From NCBI GenBank assembly GCA_945861755.1, contig CAMAVQ010000020.1, forward strand, positions 1 to 38,813: 38,813 nucleotides of DNA, written 5' to 3'. The stretch is from Gemmatimonas phototrophica. Lineage in GTDB: Bacteria > Latescibacterota > UBA2968 > UBA8231. The position numbers were made by a program, and so were the translations under genes. The number at the start of each line of letters is the position of its first letter. The stretch's first letter is position 1. This document shows, in pieces, positions 26,637 to 38,813 of this stretch. Under the pieces are notes generated by a model. That model was not told the DNA's origin. It searched no databases and saw nothing but the letters and a program-made list of their open reading frames with translations.

Positions 26637-28556
26637 ATGAATAAGAGAGAAGATCCGCCGCGGGAAGGCCCTGAAACGCGCCAGCGCCCCGGCCAGGACG
26701 ACCGCTCCCGGTCGCGCTGGCGCCGGCCCATGCGCACCCGCGCTTTCTGGATTTTCTTCTTCCTGGTGTTGGTCTTCGCCTACAAGTTCTTCGGCAGCAT
26801 GCCCTCCGATGCGCGGGTCATCTCCTACAACCAGTACCGGGAGCACCTGCGCAACGGCTACATCGAACGGGCCGAGATTGTCGGCGACGCCGAATTCCAC
26901 GGCACCCTGCGCAACGGCCAGCGTTTTGTGGTCAATCTGGGCCCCATCGACGCAGCCACCAAGCAGGAGTGGGAGGCGATGGGCGTCAACTTTGTCTTCA
27001 AGGACAAACCCTTTCAGTGGTACAGCGTGCTGATCACCGTGCTGCCCTGGCTGCTTTTCATCGGCATCTGGATCTTCATGATGCGCCAGATGCAGGGCGG
27101 GCCGCGCGGCCTCTTCTCCTTTGGCAAGAGCCGCGCCAAACTGCTGACGGAAGACAAAAAAAAGACCACCTTTCAGGATGTGGCCGGCGTCGACGAAGCC
27201 AAGCAGGAGTTGGAGGAGATCATCGAGTTCCTGAAAGATCCCAAGAAATTCCAACGCCTGGGTGGACGCACGCCCAAAGGGGTGCTGCTCATCGGGCCGC
27301 CGGGCACCGGCAAAACCCACCTGGCCCGCGCGGTGGCCGGCGAGGCGGGGGTACCCTTCTTCAGCATCAGCGGCTCTGATTTCGTCGAGATGTTCGTCGG
27401 CGTGGGCGCCTCGCGGGTGCGCGACCTCTTTGAACAGGCCAAGGCCAACGCCCCCTGTATCATCTTCATCGACGAGATCGACGCAGTGGGTCGCCACCGG
27501 GGGGCCGGCATCGGCGGGGGCCACGACGAGCGCGAGCAGACCCTCAACCAACTCCTGGTGGAGATGGACGGTTTCGTGTCCAACGACGGGGTGATCCTCA
27601 TCGCCGCCACCAACCGGCCCGACGTGCTGGACCCAGCCCTCCTGCGCCCCGGCCGCTTCGACCGCCGCGTGGTGGTGGGCCTGCCCGACGTGCGGGGCCG
27701 TGAGGGCATCCTCAGGGTGCATACGCGCAACACCCCGCTGGCCCCCGACGTGGATCTGAAACATCTGGCCCAGAGCACCCCCGGCCTGGCCGGGGCCGAC
27801 CTGGAAAACGTGATCAACGAGGCGGCGCTGCTGGCCTCACGCCGCAACCGCGACAGCGTGACCATGCTGGACCTGGAAGAAGCCAAGGACAAGGTGATGC
27901 TGGGGGCCGAACGCAAGAGTTTGGTGATGTCCCAGGAAGACCGATCCCTGGCCGCCTACCACGAGGCAGGCCACGCCCTGGTGGCCAAGCTGGTGCCCGG
28001 CGCTCCGCCCATCAACAAGGCGGTGATCGTGCCGCGCGGCCAGACCATGGGCATGGTCTCCTTTCTCTCCGACGAACGCCACTCCATCTCCGAGAGTCGC
28101 CTCAAGGCCCACCTGGTCACCTCGCTGGGGGGCTGTTGCGCCGAGTTGCTGGTCTTTGGCGAGCGCACCACCGGCGCCCAGGGGGACTACAAACAGGCCA
28201 CCTCCCTGGCCCGCTCCATGGTCTGCGAGTGGGGCATGAACAAAACCCTGGGACCTCTGTCCTTTGGCAACGACGACGACCACGTCTTCCTGGGCAAAGA
28301 ACTCTCGCGCATCCGCAACTTCAGCGAGCAGACCGCCCGCTCCATCGACCAGGAAATCCGCGACCTGATCGTGGAGGCCGAGACCCAGGCCACCGAGTTG
28401 CTCAAGGCCAACGAGGCCCACTTGCACGAACTGGCCAAGGCCCTGCTCGAGTACGAGGTGCTGGACAGCCGCGAGATCGACCGCATCCTGGCCGGGCTGC
28501 CGGCCAAAACCGGCGAAATGCCGCTGCCCCAGGCCCCGGAAGCCGGCCAGATATGA
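26637..28556 (+). CDS. ftsH: ATP-dependent zinc metalloprotease FtsH
   Basis: Inner-membrane AAA+ protease that degrades misfolded membrane and regulatory proteins. It is 639 aa. After a charged 35-residue N-terminus come TM1 (about 36-52), a periplasmic domain and TM2 (about 129-150). Walker A is GPPGTGKT (220-227) and Walker B is [14 protein letters not shown] and LLRPG mark the second region of homology. The protease site is HEAGH at 442-446, with the third zinc ligand in [12 protein letters not shown]. The usually conserved LGGRAAEE before that ligand reads [13 protein letters not shown]. Its last bases overlap the folP start (ATGA). Confidence 0.97.
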   Translation: MNKREDPPREGPETRQRPGQDDRSRSRWRRPMRTRAFWIFFFLVLVFAYKFFGSMPSDARVISYNQYREHLRNGYIERAEIVGDAEFHGTLRNGQRFVVNLGPIDAATKQEWEAMGVNFVFKDKPFQWYSVLITVLPWLLFIGIWIFMMRQMQGGPRGLFSFGKSRAKLLTEDKKKTTFQDVAGVDEAKQELEEIIEFLKDPKKFQRLGGRTPKGVLLIGPPGTGKTHLARAVAGEAGVPFFSISGSDFVEMFVGVGASRVRDLFEQAKANAPCIIFIDEIDAVGRHRGAGIGGGHDEREQTLNQLLVEMDGFVSNDGVILIAATNRPDVLDPALLRPGRFDRRVVVGLPDVRGREGILRVHTRNTPLAPDVDLKHLAQSTPGLAGADLENVINEAALLASRRNRDSVTMLDLEEAKDKVMLGAERKSLVMSQEDRSLAAYHEAGHALVAKLVPGAPPINKAVIVPRGQTMGMVSFLSDERHSISESRLKAHLVTSLGGCCAELLVFGERTTGAQGDYKQATSLARSMVCEWGMNKTLGPLSFGNDDDHVFLGKELSRIRNFSEQTARSIDQEIRDLIVEAETQATELLKANEAHLHELAKALLEYEVLDSREIDRILAGLPAKTGEMPLPQAPEAGQI

Positions 28557-29374
28557 TCTGGGAGCTGGGCGACCGGACCCTGGATTTCCGCGAACGCCTC
28601 CAGATCATGGGCATCCTCAACACCACCCCCGACTCCTTCTTCGACGGGGGCTGCTACCTGGACCCCGAACGCGCGGTGGAACGCGGCCTAGAACTGGTGG
28701 AGGAAGGGGCCGATCTCATCGACATCGGCGGCGAGTCCACCCGCCCGCCCCTCTATGGGAAGAACGCGCCGGTGAGCGCCAAAGAGGAATGCCGGCGGGT
28801 GTTGCCGGTGATCGAGGGCCTGCGCCGCCACTCCCGCATCCCTCTTTCCATCGACACCACCAAGGCCGAGGTAGCCCGTCGCGCCCTGGAAGCCGGGGCC
28901 GACATCGTCAACGACATCAGCGCTCTGCGCGCCGACCCCCAGTTGGCCTCGGTGGCCGCCGCCCACCGGGCCCCGGTGATCCTCATGCACCGCCCCCCTC
29001 CCGCACCCGACCCGGCCGATCCGGTTGCCACCGTCAGGGATTTCCTAGCCCAGCGCCTGGAAGTGGCACGGCAGGCAGGCATCGAGTCCCTGGCCGTGGA
29101 CCCGGGCCTGGGGTTTGGGAAGTCGGTGCAGGGCAATTTCGCCCTGCTGCGCCACCTCGAAGTTTTTGCCGGATTGGGCTGCCCGGTGCTCGTGGGCGCC
29201 TCGCGCAAATCCTTCATCTGGAAAACGCTGGACCTGAGCCCGGCCCAGAGCCTGGAGGGCAGCCTGGCGGTGGCGGCCCTGTGCGCCGCCCAGGGGGTAC
29301 AAATCCTGAGAGTACACGACGTCAAAGAAACGGTGCGGGCCGTGCGCGTGGCCCAGGCCGTGGCCCGGGCCTGA
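28553..29374 (+). CDS. folP: Dihydropteroate synthase FolP
   Basis: Condenses p-aminobenzoate with 6-hydroxymethyl-dihydropterin diphosphate in folate synthesis; the target of sulfonamides. It is a 273-aa TIM barrel. The signatures are MGILNTTPDSFFDGG (residues about 19-33), DIGGESTRPP, SIDTTKAEVARRALEAGADIVNDIS, VILMHRP, VDPGLGFGKSVQGNFALLRHL and VGASRKSFI. The start is the ATG sharing ATGA with the ftsH stop; an open frame extending far upstream in the same phase lies inside ftsH and is not coding. It is the third gene of the tilS-ftsH-folP-cdaA unit. Confidence 0.96.
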   Translation: MIWELGDRTLDFRERLQIMGILNTTPDSFFDGGCYLDPERAVERGLELVEEGADLIDIGGESTRPPLYGKNAPVSAKEECRRVLPVIEGLRRHSRIPLSIDTTKAEVARRALEAGADIVNDISALRADPQLASVAAAHRAPVILMHRPPPAPDPADPVATVRDFLAQRLEVARQAGIESLAVDPGLGFGKSVQGNFALLRHLEVFAGLGCPVLVGASRKSFIWKTLDLSPAQSLEGSLAVAALCAAQGVQILRVHDVKETVRAVRVAQAVARA

Positions 29375-29389
29375 AGGGGGGACGTACTG

Positions 29390-30190
29390 GTGCTCAAGGA
29401 AAAGCTGGTCCTCTTCCACCTCTTCGGTTTCCTGCCGGTCTCGCTGATCTCCATCCTCGATATCGCCATCGTCAGCTTTATCTTCTACCGGCTGATGCGC
29501 CTGATCCGCGGCACCCGGGCCTCGCAAATGCTGCTGGGTTTCTTCCTCTTGGTCAGCGTGGCCCTGGCCGCCCCCCTGCTGCAGATGGAAGCCTTCGCCT
29601 GGCTACTGGACCAGGTGCGCTCGATCTTGTTGATCATGTTGGTCATTCTCTTTCAGGCCGAGCTGCGGCGGATGTTGGTTTCCCTGGGCCAGAGCCAGGT
29701 GATGAGCTGGTTCTACAAAAAGGAATCCAACCAGGTTATCGACGCGGTGGTGGCCGGGGCCGTGCAGCTGAGCGAACGCGGGTACGGGGCGCTGATCGTG
29801 CTGGTGCGCGAGGTGGGCTTAGGCTCCATCATCGAGTCGGGCGTGCCGATCAACGCCGAGGTCTCCGCAGATCTTTTGACCACCATCTTCACCCCCCGCT
29901 CCCCCCTGCACGACCAGGCGGTCGTCATCCAGAGCGATACCTTGGTGGCCGCCCGCTGCACCCTGCCCCTGGCCGAGGAGGTGGAGGACGAGCGCCTGGG
30001 CACCCGCCATCGGGCCGCACTGGGCCTCTCGCAGGAATCGGACGCCCTGTGTGTGGTGGTCTCGGAGGAGAGCCGGGCCATCTCCCTGGCCATGGCCGGC
30101 GAGCTGATCCGCGGCCTGAGTGGCCCCCAGCTCAAGCAGCGCCTGACCGAGCTGATGACCCGCAAGGGACCAGCCGCCCAAAAGCAGTAA
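29390..30190 (+). CDS. cdaA: Diadenylate cyclase CdaA (c-di-AMP synthase)
   Basis: Membrane-bound DisA_N-domain enzyme making cyclic di-AMP, a regulator of potassium/osmotic balance and wall homeostasis. It is 266 aa with three N-terminal transmembrane helices (about 10-90: VSLISILDIAIVSFIFYRL, ASQMLLGFFLLVSVALAAPLL and ILLIMLVILFQAELRRMLVSLG). The catalytic domain has SPLHDQAVVI (D175-Q176-A177) where DGA is usual, and GTRHRAALGLSQESDALCVVVSEE with RHR at 206-208. The GTG at 29390 follows AGGGGGG. glmM and ybbR, common companions, are absent. The DGA-to-DQA change leaves the metal-binding Asp intact, so activity is still expected. Confidence 0.93.
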   Translation: MLKEKLVLFHLFGFLPVSLISILDIAIVSFIFYRLMRLIRGTRASQMLLGFFLLVSVALAAPLLQMEAFAWLLDQVRSILLIMLVILFQAELRRMLVSLGQSQVMSWFYKKESNQVIDAVVAGAVQLSERGYGALIVLVREVGLGSIIESGVPINAEVSADLLTTIFTPRSPLHDQAVVIQSDTLVAARCTLPLAEEVEDERLGTRHRAALGLSQESDALCVVVSEESRAISLAMAGELIRGLSGPQLKQRLTELMTRKGPAAQKQ

Positions 30191-30198
30191 ATTGCCGC

Positions 30199-30227
30199 TT
30201 GACACTGCCGATCAGCCCGTCTATATT
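30199..30227 (+). promoter_or_regulatory. argR: Strong sigma-70 promoter of the arg operon
   Basis: TTGACA (30199-30204), exactly 17 bp, TATATT (30222-30227). The predicted start is near 30234, giving a leader of about 33 nt. The promoter begins only 8 nt after the cdaA stop. Its -10 abuts the ARG-box pair, so ArgR binding would block initiation. Confidence 0.8.
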
Positions 30228-30228
30228 A

Positions 30229-30266
30229 TTCAAATAATTATTTCATTTTTTGAATAAATATTGACT
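30229..30266 (+). promoter_or_regulatory. argR: Two ARG-box-like ArgR operators
   Basis: Box 2 (30251-30264, TGAATAAATATTGA) matches the ARG-box core TGAATwwwwATTCA at all but one position. Box 1 contains the perfect palindrome AAATAATTATTT (30232-30243) flanked by TC and CA. The centres are 20 bp apart, close to the 21-bp spacing of tandem E. coli ARG boxes bound by an ArgR hexamer. Together they lie between the -10 and the argR ATG. The stretch is nearly all A/T in a GC-rich genome. Confidence 0.8.
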
Positions 30267-30737
30267 ATGAAAGACAAAGAACTCCGCCAGGCCAGGATTC
30301 GCGAACTCCTACAGGATGCCGATCTGGAAACCCACGAGATGCTGGCGGCGGCCCTGCGCCGGCGCGGTATCGAGGTCAGCCAGTCTACCCTCTCCAAGGA
30401 CCTGCGCGAGCTGGGGGTGGTGCGTATGCCCCGCGCCGAGGGTGGCTTCCGCTACGCCGTGCCCGAGGCCGGCACCACCCCACGCGACCTGCACCTGCTC
30501 GAACGCGAGCTGTGCGACTACCAGGTACGGGCGGTACGGGCCCAGAACCTAGTGGTGGTCAAAACCCTGGCTGGCCACGCCCAGAGTCTGTGCGCCGCCA
30601 TCGACCGCATGGCCTGGAGCGAGATTGTGGGCACCCTGGGCGGGGAGGACACCATTCTCATCATCGCCCCGACCAACCAGGACGCTGAGACGCTGCTCCA
30701 GCGCCTCAGGCAGCTTACCGGAGATCAGGCGCCATGA
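30267..30737 (+). CDS. argR: Arginine repressor ArgR
   Basis: Arginine-responsive repressor/activator, hexameric when bound to arginine. It is 156 aa. The N-terminal winged helix has HEMLAAALRRRGIEVSQSTLSKDLRELGVVRMP (about residues 21-53), where SQSTLSKDL is the DNA-recognition helix. The C-terminal oligomerisation and arginine-binding domain has GHAQSLCAAIDRMAWSEIVGTLGGEDTILIIAPT, with GTLGGEDT matching the ligand-binding GTxxGDDT. The ATG at 30267 is chosen over a TTG six bases upstream that lies in the operator. Overlaps argB by 4 nt (ATGA). Autoregulation is likely from the operators at 30229-30266. Confidence 0.96.
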   Translation: MKDKELRQARIRELLQDADLETHEMLAAALRRRGIEVSQSTLSKDLRELGVVRMPRAEGGFRYAVPEAGTTPRDLHLLERELCDYQVRAVRAQNLVVVKTLAGHAQSLCAAIDRMAWSEIVGTLGGEDTILIIAPTNQDAETLLQRLRQLTGDQAP

Positions 30738-31615
30738 CCGATTTGCAGCTCTATATCGACAAGGCCGCCACGCTCATCGAGGCCATGCCCTACATCCAGG
30801 ATTTCCGGGGCAAGACGGTGGTGATCAAGTACGGCGGCAGCACCATGATGGGCAAAGGTGAAATCGACCCCGTGATCCAGGACATCGTCTTTATGGAGAG
30901 CGTGGGCATGAAGCCGGTCATCATCCACGGCGGCGGGCCGGCCATCGACCAGCGCCTGCACGAACTGAAGATTGAGAGCAAACGCATCAACGGCCTGCGG
31001 GTGACCGACAAGGCCACCATGAAGGTGGTCGAGGAGGTGCTCTTCGGGGTGATCAACGCCGGCATCGTCGACACCATACACCAGTTGGGGGCCCGGGTGG
31101 TGGGGGTCTCGGCCAAGGAGTCCGGGGTCATGCACGTGCGCAAACACTTCGCCCAGACCCCCGAGGGCCCGGTGGACCTGGGCTTTGTCGGCGAGGTGAC
31201 CCGCATCGACGCCTACCCACTGCTGGAGCTAATCCAGGAAGGGACCATCCCGGTGGTGGCCCCCATCGGCCGCGGGGTGCGCGGGGGCAGCTACAATGTC
31301 AACGCCGACACCGCCGCCGGCGCTATCGCTGCGGCCTTGCACGCCGAGAAGCTGGTCTTCCTGACCGACGTCAAAGGTATTATGCGCGATCCTGCCGACG
31401 AAACCTCGCTGCTCTCCACCATCCATGTGCGGGAGGTCGACGAGTTGATCGCCACCGACATCATCAAGGGCGGGATGATCCCCAAGGTGGGCGCCTGCGT
31501 CCAGGCGGTGAAAGCCGGGGTGCGCAAGACCCACATCATCGACGGCCGCATCCAGCATTCCATGTTGCTCGAGTTCTTCACCAACGAAGGCATCGGCACC
31601 CAGATCGTCCAGTAA
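30734..31615 (+). CDS. argB: N-acetylglutamate kinase ArgB
   Basis: Second step of arginine synthesis: phosphorylates N-acetylglutamate. It is a 293-aa amino-acid-kinase fold. The key motifs are KTVVIKYGGSTMMG (residues about 28-41), PVIIHGGGPAIDQ, GLRVTDKATM, NVNADTAAGAIAAAL and LTDVKGI. The N-terminal helix (IDKAATLIEAMPYIQDF) before the first strand is the kinked extension found in hexameric, arginine-inhibited enzymes, so feedback inhibition is likely. Translation is coupled to argR through ATGA. Confidence 0.97.
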   Translation: MTDLQLYIDKAATLIEAMPYIQDFRGKTVVIKYGGSTMMGKGEIDPVIQDIVFMESVGMKPVIIHGGGPAIDQRLHELKIESKRINGLRVTDKATMKVVEEVLFGVINAGIVDTIHQLGARVVGVSAKESGVMHVRKHFAQTPEGPVDLGFVGEVTRIDAYPLLELIQEGTIPVVAPIGRGVRGGSYNVNADTAAGAIAAALHAEKLVFLTDVKGIMRDPADETSLLSTIHVREVDELIATDIIKGGMIPKVGACVQAVKAGVRKTHIIDGRIQHSMLLEFFTNEGIGTQIVQ

Positions 31616-31634
31616 ACCCGTAGGGAGAAAACCC

Positions 31635-32827
31635 ATGCGCACCGCCGACATCATCGCCCTGGAAAAGCAATACATCCTCCAGACCTACAGCCGGCCCGAA
31701 CTGGTCATCGAGCGGGGCAACGGCGTCTACCTTTTTGACATGGACGGCAACCGCTACCTCGATTTTGTCAGCGGGCTGGCGGTCAACGCCCTCGGTTATG
31801 GCGACTACGACGTGCTCAAGGCCGTCGAGGCCCAGGCGGCCAAGCTGATGCACGTCTCCAACCTCTACCACACCATCCCCTCGGCGCGGCTGGCTCAGAA
31901 ACTGGTCGAACACTCCTTCGCCGACCGGGTTTTCTTCTGCAACAGCGGCACCGAGGCCTGGGAGGCCTCGCTCAAATTCTGCCGCAAATGGGGGAATACC
32001 ACCTTCGAGAAGAAACCCAAGTACCGCTTCATCTCTATGCACAACTCCTTTCACGGGCGGACCTATGGCTCTATCTCCACCACCGGCCAGCCCAAGTACC
32101 ACAAAGGCTTTGAGCCGCTGCTGCCGGGCATCGACTTCGCCGAGTTCAACAACCTGGCCTCAGTGGAGAAACTGGTCAGCGACGAGACCTGCGCCGTGTT
32201 GGTCGAACCGGTGCAGGCCGAAGGCGGGGTGTACCCGGCCACCGGGGAATTCCTCGCTGGGTTGCGGCGCTTGTGCGACGAGCGGGGTATGCTGCTGGTC
32301 TTCGACGAGGTCCAGGTGGGCCTGGGCCGCACCGGTTCGCTGTGGGCCTACCAGCAGTACGGCGTGGAGCCCGACATCATGACCCTGGCCAAGGCCCTGG
32401 GCGGCGGCCTGCCCATCGGCGTCGCCCTGCTGCGCCAGCAAGTAGCCGATTGTATCAAACCGGGCGACCACGCCGCCACCTTTGGGGCCAACCCGGTCTC
32501 CTGCGCGGTGGCCCTGACCGTCTTCGACAAACTCACCGCTCCTGGGTTCATGGAGGGGGTCAAGGAGCGCAGCGAACACTTCCACGCCCGGCTGCACCAG
32601 CTGGTGCAACGCTGGCCGCAGCAGCTCAAGGAGGTGCGGGGCCGGGGCCTGATCGTGGGGGTGGTGACCGAAAAGCCGGCTGCCGAGTACATCGCTGCCT
32701 TCCGCCAACGCCAGATCCTGGTGGCCTCGGCCGGCCCCGATGTGGTGCGTTTCCTGCCTCCCCTGGTCACCGACCAGGGCCACCTCGACGAGGTGGTCGA
32801 CGCCTTCGACGAGATCCTGCACCAGGC

Positions 32828-32831
<4 letters not shown>
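31635..32831 (+). CDS. argD: Acetylornithine aminotransferase ArgD
   Basis: PLP-dependent class-III aminotransferase converting N-acetylglutamate semialdehyde to N-acetylornithine. It is 398 aa. FFCNSGTEAWEASLKFCRKW binds the PLP phosphate, SFHGRTYGS follows, LLVFDEVQVGLGRTG carries the PLP-pyridine Asp, and K253 in TLAKALGGGLPIG is the Schiff-base lysine. AGGGAG lies 7 nt upstream of the ATG. Overlaps argH by 4 nt (ATGA). A related succinyl-ornithine or 4-aminobutyrate aminotransferase is the alternative, but the operon context settles it. Confidence 0.94.
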
Positions 32832-34210
<1,379 letters not shown>

Positions 34211-34232
34211 ACCGAAACCACAACGCCTACAG

Positions 34233-35321
34233 ATGAGCAAAACATACCGCGTGGCTGTAGTCGGGGGCGCCGGCACCTGGGGCCGCCACTACCTGCGCAC
34301 CTACGCCCAGCATCCCCGCTGCCAGGTAATCGCCCTGGTGGACCGCGCCAGAGACCGACGCCAGACTTTTGCCGACCGCTACGGCGTCCCCGCGGTCTTC
34401 GACGACGTGGAGGAGGTGCTGGCCCGCGAGGTGCCCGACATCGTCTCCGTCATCCTGCCGGTGGCCTACACCGCCGGGGTGGTGTTAAAATGCGCCGAGG
34501 CCGGAGTGAAGGTGGTCTCCTGCGAGAAACCCATCGCCGCCCAACTCTCCCAGGCCGACGAGCTGATAGACCGCTGCCGCGAACTGGGTACCATTCTGGG
34601 CTGTGGCACCGCCCGCTGGGGGCCCTACGTGCCCCAGATCATCGACTGGATCAGGGCCGGCAATATCGGGCCGCTCGCCGGGGCGGCCATGCCCAATGGC
34701 CTGGAGCGCGAGGTTTCGGGCGGGGCCTGCCACGACCTGGTGCTGATGCGGCTGCTGGCCGGCAGGGAGGTGGAATGGGTAGAGGGCTGGACCCAACCCC
34801 CCCTGCCGACCTTTGCCAACCCGGAGGCAGCCGACGACACCGAGATCGACTGCCCCGCCTACGGCCGTCTGGGCCTGAGCGGCGGCATCGTCTGCGAAGT
34901 CCCCCCATCCAATCCCGACCGGCGCGTGCCCTGCCAGGTCTCCCTCACCGGTGAGCAGGGGCAGGTGTGGATCAGTCCTCCCCGGCCGGTGCTGGTCCAG
35001 GGCAAGGGCGCCCTGGCTTCCCCGGTCTTCCCCAGCTTTTTAGACGAGCCCCAGCCCGTCGACTTCTTCGTCCCCCTGGTCGAGGATCTGATGCGGGCCT
35101 TCGACACCGGCGAGGATTCCCGCTGCAGCGGCCACGACTACCGCCAGGTCCTAGAGATCGCCATCGCCCTCAAACAGTCGGCTGCCCGCAACCACCAGCG
35201 CCTCGCCCTGCCGCTAACCGACCGCTCGCTGCGCCTCTTCCCCCATCCCTATCGCCTGCGCGGGGGGGACATCGCCGGCTGGGAAAGCATCGGCTACACC
35301 GGCCCGCCGCAGGTGCTCTGA
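34233..35321 (+). CDS. Second Gfo/Idh/MocA family oxidoreductase
   Basis: 362 aa. The N-terminal Rossmann fold is YRVAVVGGAGTWGRHYLRTY (residues 5-24). The EKP motif is SCEKPIAAQ (about 97-105), so the catalytic lysine is present. The C-terminal domain is shorter and more divergent (GACHDLVLMRLL where G-x-x-x-D-x-x-H is usual), and no close function is recognisable. It starts 22 nt after argH with no promoter in between, so it is likely the last gene of the arg message. A role in arginine synthesis is not implied by its family; hitchhiking is equally possible. Confidence 0.85.
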   Translation: MSKTYRVAVVGGAGTWGRHYLRTYAQHPRCQVIALVDRARDRRQTFADRYGVPAVFDDVEEVLAREVPDIVSVILPVAYTAGVVLKCAEAGVKVVSCEKPIAAQLSQADELIDRCRELGTILGCGTARWGPYVPQIIDWIRAGNIGPLAGAAMPNGLEREVSGGACHDLVLMRLLAGREVEWVEGWTQPPLPTFANPEAADDTEIDCPAYGRLGLSGGIVCEVPPSNPDRRVPCQVSLTGEQGQVWISPPRPVLVQGKGALASPVFPSFLDEPQPVDFFVPLVEDLMRAFDTGEDSRCSGHDYRQVLEIAIALKQSAARNHQRLALPLTDRSLRLFPHPYRLRGGDIAGWESIGYTGPPQVL

Positions 35322-35484
35322 AGCCCCAGGGGGAGAGGTACAGGCAGGCACGATAAAAAGTTAGACCAGATCGCGTAATTCAATTATTTTTGTCTGTTCC
35401 TTTTTAGCCAAGCTCTTCTGTCTGCTTTTCTGTCACTAGCCAAGGCGTTCTCAACACGCTACTCTCTACAGGAGGAATCCAACC

Positions 35485-37959
<2,475 letters not shown>

Positions 37960-37983
37960 GCCTCGGTTTCAGCTGATATGCAG

Positions 37984-38015
37984 AAGGGGGATGCGGCCTG
38001 GGCCGTGTCCCCCTT
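37984..38015 (+). terminator. Strong hairpin after hppA, probable terminator
   Basis: AAGGGGGA-TG-CGGC, loop CTGG, GCCG-TG-TCCCCCTT: a 14-bp stem including two wobble pairs, closed by a tetraloop. Only a weak U-tract follows (GCTGTTT), so it may be Rho-assisted or act mainly as an mRNA 3' end. It starts 24 nt after the hppA stop. Confidence 0.6.
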
Positions 38016-38063
38016 GCTGTTTCCGGCTGCCCTGCCTCCTTGCCGCGCCCTGTCCCCCCGCCT

Positions 38064-38813
38064 ATGTTTGAGCCCAAAACCCCGGTGATCGCTGTGGCCA
38101 AAGCAACCGATATCCGCGTCCGCTCCGCCGCCCTCTACTTCCTCCCCGTCCGCACCCGCATGCCGCTCAAGTTCGGCAGCGAGACCCTGACCCAGGTCAC
38201 CTGCGCCCGCGTGAAAGTGCGAGTGGAGGACCGCCAGGGCCACAGTGCCGAGGGCTGGGGCGAGACCCCGCTGAGTGTGCAGTGGGTCTGGCCTTCTTCC
38301 CTGCCTTACGAAGAGCGCCACCAGGCCCTGCAGCAGTTCTGCCTGGAGCTTGTCCAAGCCTGGGCCGGTTTTTCCGTCCGGGGCCATGCCCTGGAGGTGG
38401 GCCACGCCTTTCTGGAGGAAGCCCTCCCCGAATTACAAGAGCTCTTCAACGAGGGCCGGCCCCAACCCCTGCCCTATCTGGCGGCCCTGGTCTGCAACGC
38501 CGCCTTCGACCTGGCCCTGCACGACGCCTATGGCATCCTGCACCAGTTCCCGGTGTACAATACTTATAACGCCGGCTTCCTGAATGCCGACCTGGCCCAT
38601 TTCATCGAGCCCGCGCCGGGCAGCGCCCTTTCCTTTGCCGGCAAGTACCCCGCCGACTTCCTCGTCCGCCCTCGCCCCAATCACCTGCCGGCCTGGCATC
38701 TGGTGGGCGGCAAGGACCCGGTAGATACGGCCGATCTGGAGGGCACGGAACCCCAGGACGGGTACCCGGTGCTGCTGGCCGACTGGATCGAGCGCGACGG
38801 GCTCAAATGCCTC
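38064..38813 (+). CDS. Enolase-superfamily (mandelate racemase/muconate lactonizing-like) enzyme, 5' part
   Basis: An open frame of 250 codons from the ATG at 38064 runs past the window edge. The N-terminal capping domain pattern is VRSAALYFLPVRTRMPLKFGSETLTQVTCARVKVRVED and AEGWGETPLS, in the style of the enolase superfamily. ALVCNAAFDLALHDAYG then marks the start of the barrel, with IERDGLKCL at the edge leading into the expected catalytic Lys strand. Members typically dehydrate or epimerise sugar acids. The catalytic residues lie beyond the window, so substrate and reaction cannot be assigned. It follows the hppA terminator. Confidence 0.7.
   Translation, partial: MFEPKTPVIAVAKATDIRVRSAALYFLPVRTRMPLKFGSETLTQVTCARVKVRVEDRQGHSAEGWGETPLSVQWVWPSSLPYEERHQALQQFCLELVQAWAGFSVRGHALEVGHAFLEEALPELQELFNEGRPQPLPYLAALVCNAAFDLALHDAYGILHQFPVYNTYNAGFLNADLAHFIEPAPGSALSFAGKYPADFLVRPRPNHLPAWHLVGGKDPVDTADLEGTEPQDGYPVLLADWIERDGLKCL

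Noticed and set aside
28136-28552. Upstream extension of folP
   Set aside because: It lies wholly inside ftsH in another phase; folP begins at the ATGA overlap, where conserved sequence starts.
35322-35484. Riboswitch or small gene before hppA
   Set aside because: The 163-bp A/T- and pyrimidine-rich interval shows no strong stem or ORF; only the hppA RBS is clear.

Overview
The window is GC-rich (codon third positions mostly G/C), densely coding bacterial chromosome with no rRNA, tRNA, CRISPR array or prophage that I can see. The gene set points to a free-living Gram-negative from an FCB-related, poorly cultured lineage. It has a TonB-dependent receptor with an N-terminal carboxypeptidase-regulatory-like domain, a PorV/PorQ-type barrel, 'C...NPLDP' fibronectin lipoproteins, Gfo/Idh/MocA oxidoreductases, an LHxGG-type PhyH protein, a GH42-like enzyme and an enolase-superfamily enzyme. 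That mix resembles Latescibacterota-like genomes, but this is inference from family content. Promoters look like ordinary sigma-70 (TTGACA / TATAAT-like), unlike the Bacteroidota consensus.

Layout. 1-1.6 kb: a TonB receptor on the minus strand. Its homology stops near base 150 at what looks like the end of an insertion sequence carrying the start of a transposase-like ORF behind an RBS-masking hairpin. 1.7-8.7 kb, plus strand: Gfo/Idh/MocA oxidoreductase, pyruvate phosphate dikinase with a histone-H1-like tail, parA-parB, and an SUMF1-type lipoprotein. 8.7-9.0 kb: a small membrane-anchored coiled coil on the minus strand. 9.2-13 kb, plus: larB, a TPR protein, mobA, and an exported DUF362 protein. 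13-17.1 kb, minus: ctaB, a PhyH protein and a GH42-like enzyme, with an imperfect tandem repeat between ctaB and the PhyH gene. 17.2-19.3 kb: ligA (plus). 19.3-23.1 kb, minus: lexA-gck, then porV-era. 23.2-24.8 kb, plus: two envelope proteins. 24.8-25.1 kb: a small helical protein (minus). 25.2-35.3 kb, plus: tilS-ftsH-folP-cdaA followed by argR-argB-argD-argH-gfo/idh. 35.5-38 kb: membrane pyrophosphatase with a terminator. The right edge holds the first 250 codons of an enolase-superfamily enzyme.

Functional threads. (1) Phosphoenolpyruvate and pyrophosphate: PPDK, glycerate 2-kinase and the PPi-driven proton pump all touch the PEP/PPi pool. (2) Arginine: argR sits under a strong promoter with two ARG-box-like dyads immediately before its ATG, heading argBDH. 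(3) Cell cycle and genome upkeep: parAB, ligA, lexA, era, ftsH and the c-di-AMP synthase cdaA. (4) Carbohydrate/sugar-acid catabolism: two Gfo/Idh enzymes, the GH42-like enzyme and the enolase-superfamily enzyme.

The most notable observations are: a PhyH-family protein with no HxD/E motif anywhere, its equivalent site being HxG as in Fe/2-oxoglutarate halogenases; a Lys/Ala/Pro-rich tail on PPDK; several TTGACA promoters that place the transcription start on or within a few bases of the start codon (leaderless mRNAs); a convincing ArgR operator; and an IS-like end whose transposase RBS is buried in a hairpin. I did not find one clearly new multi-gene defence or metabolic system.
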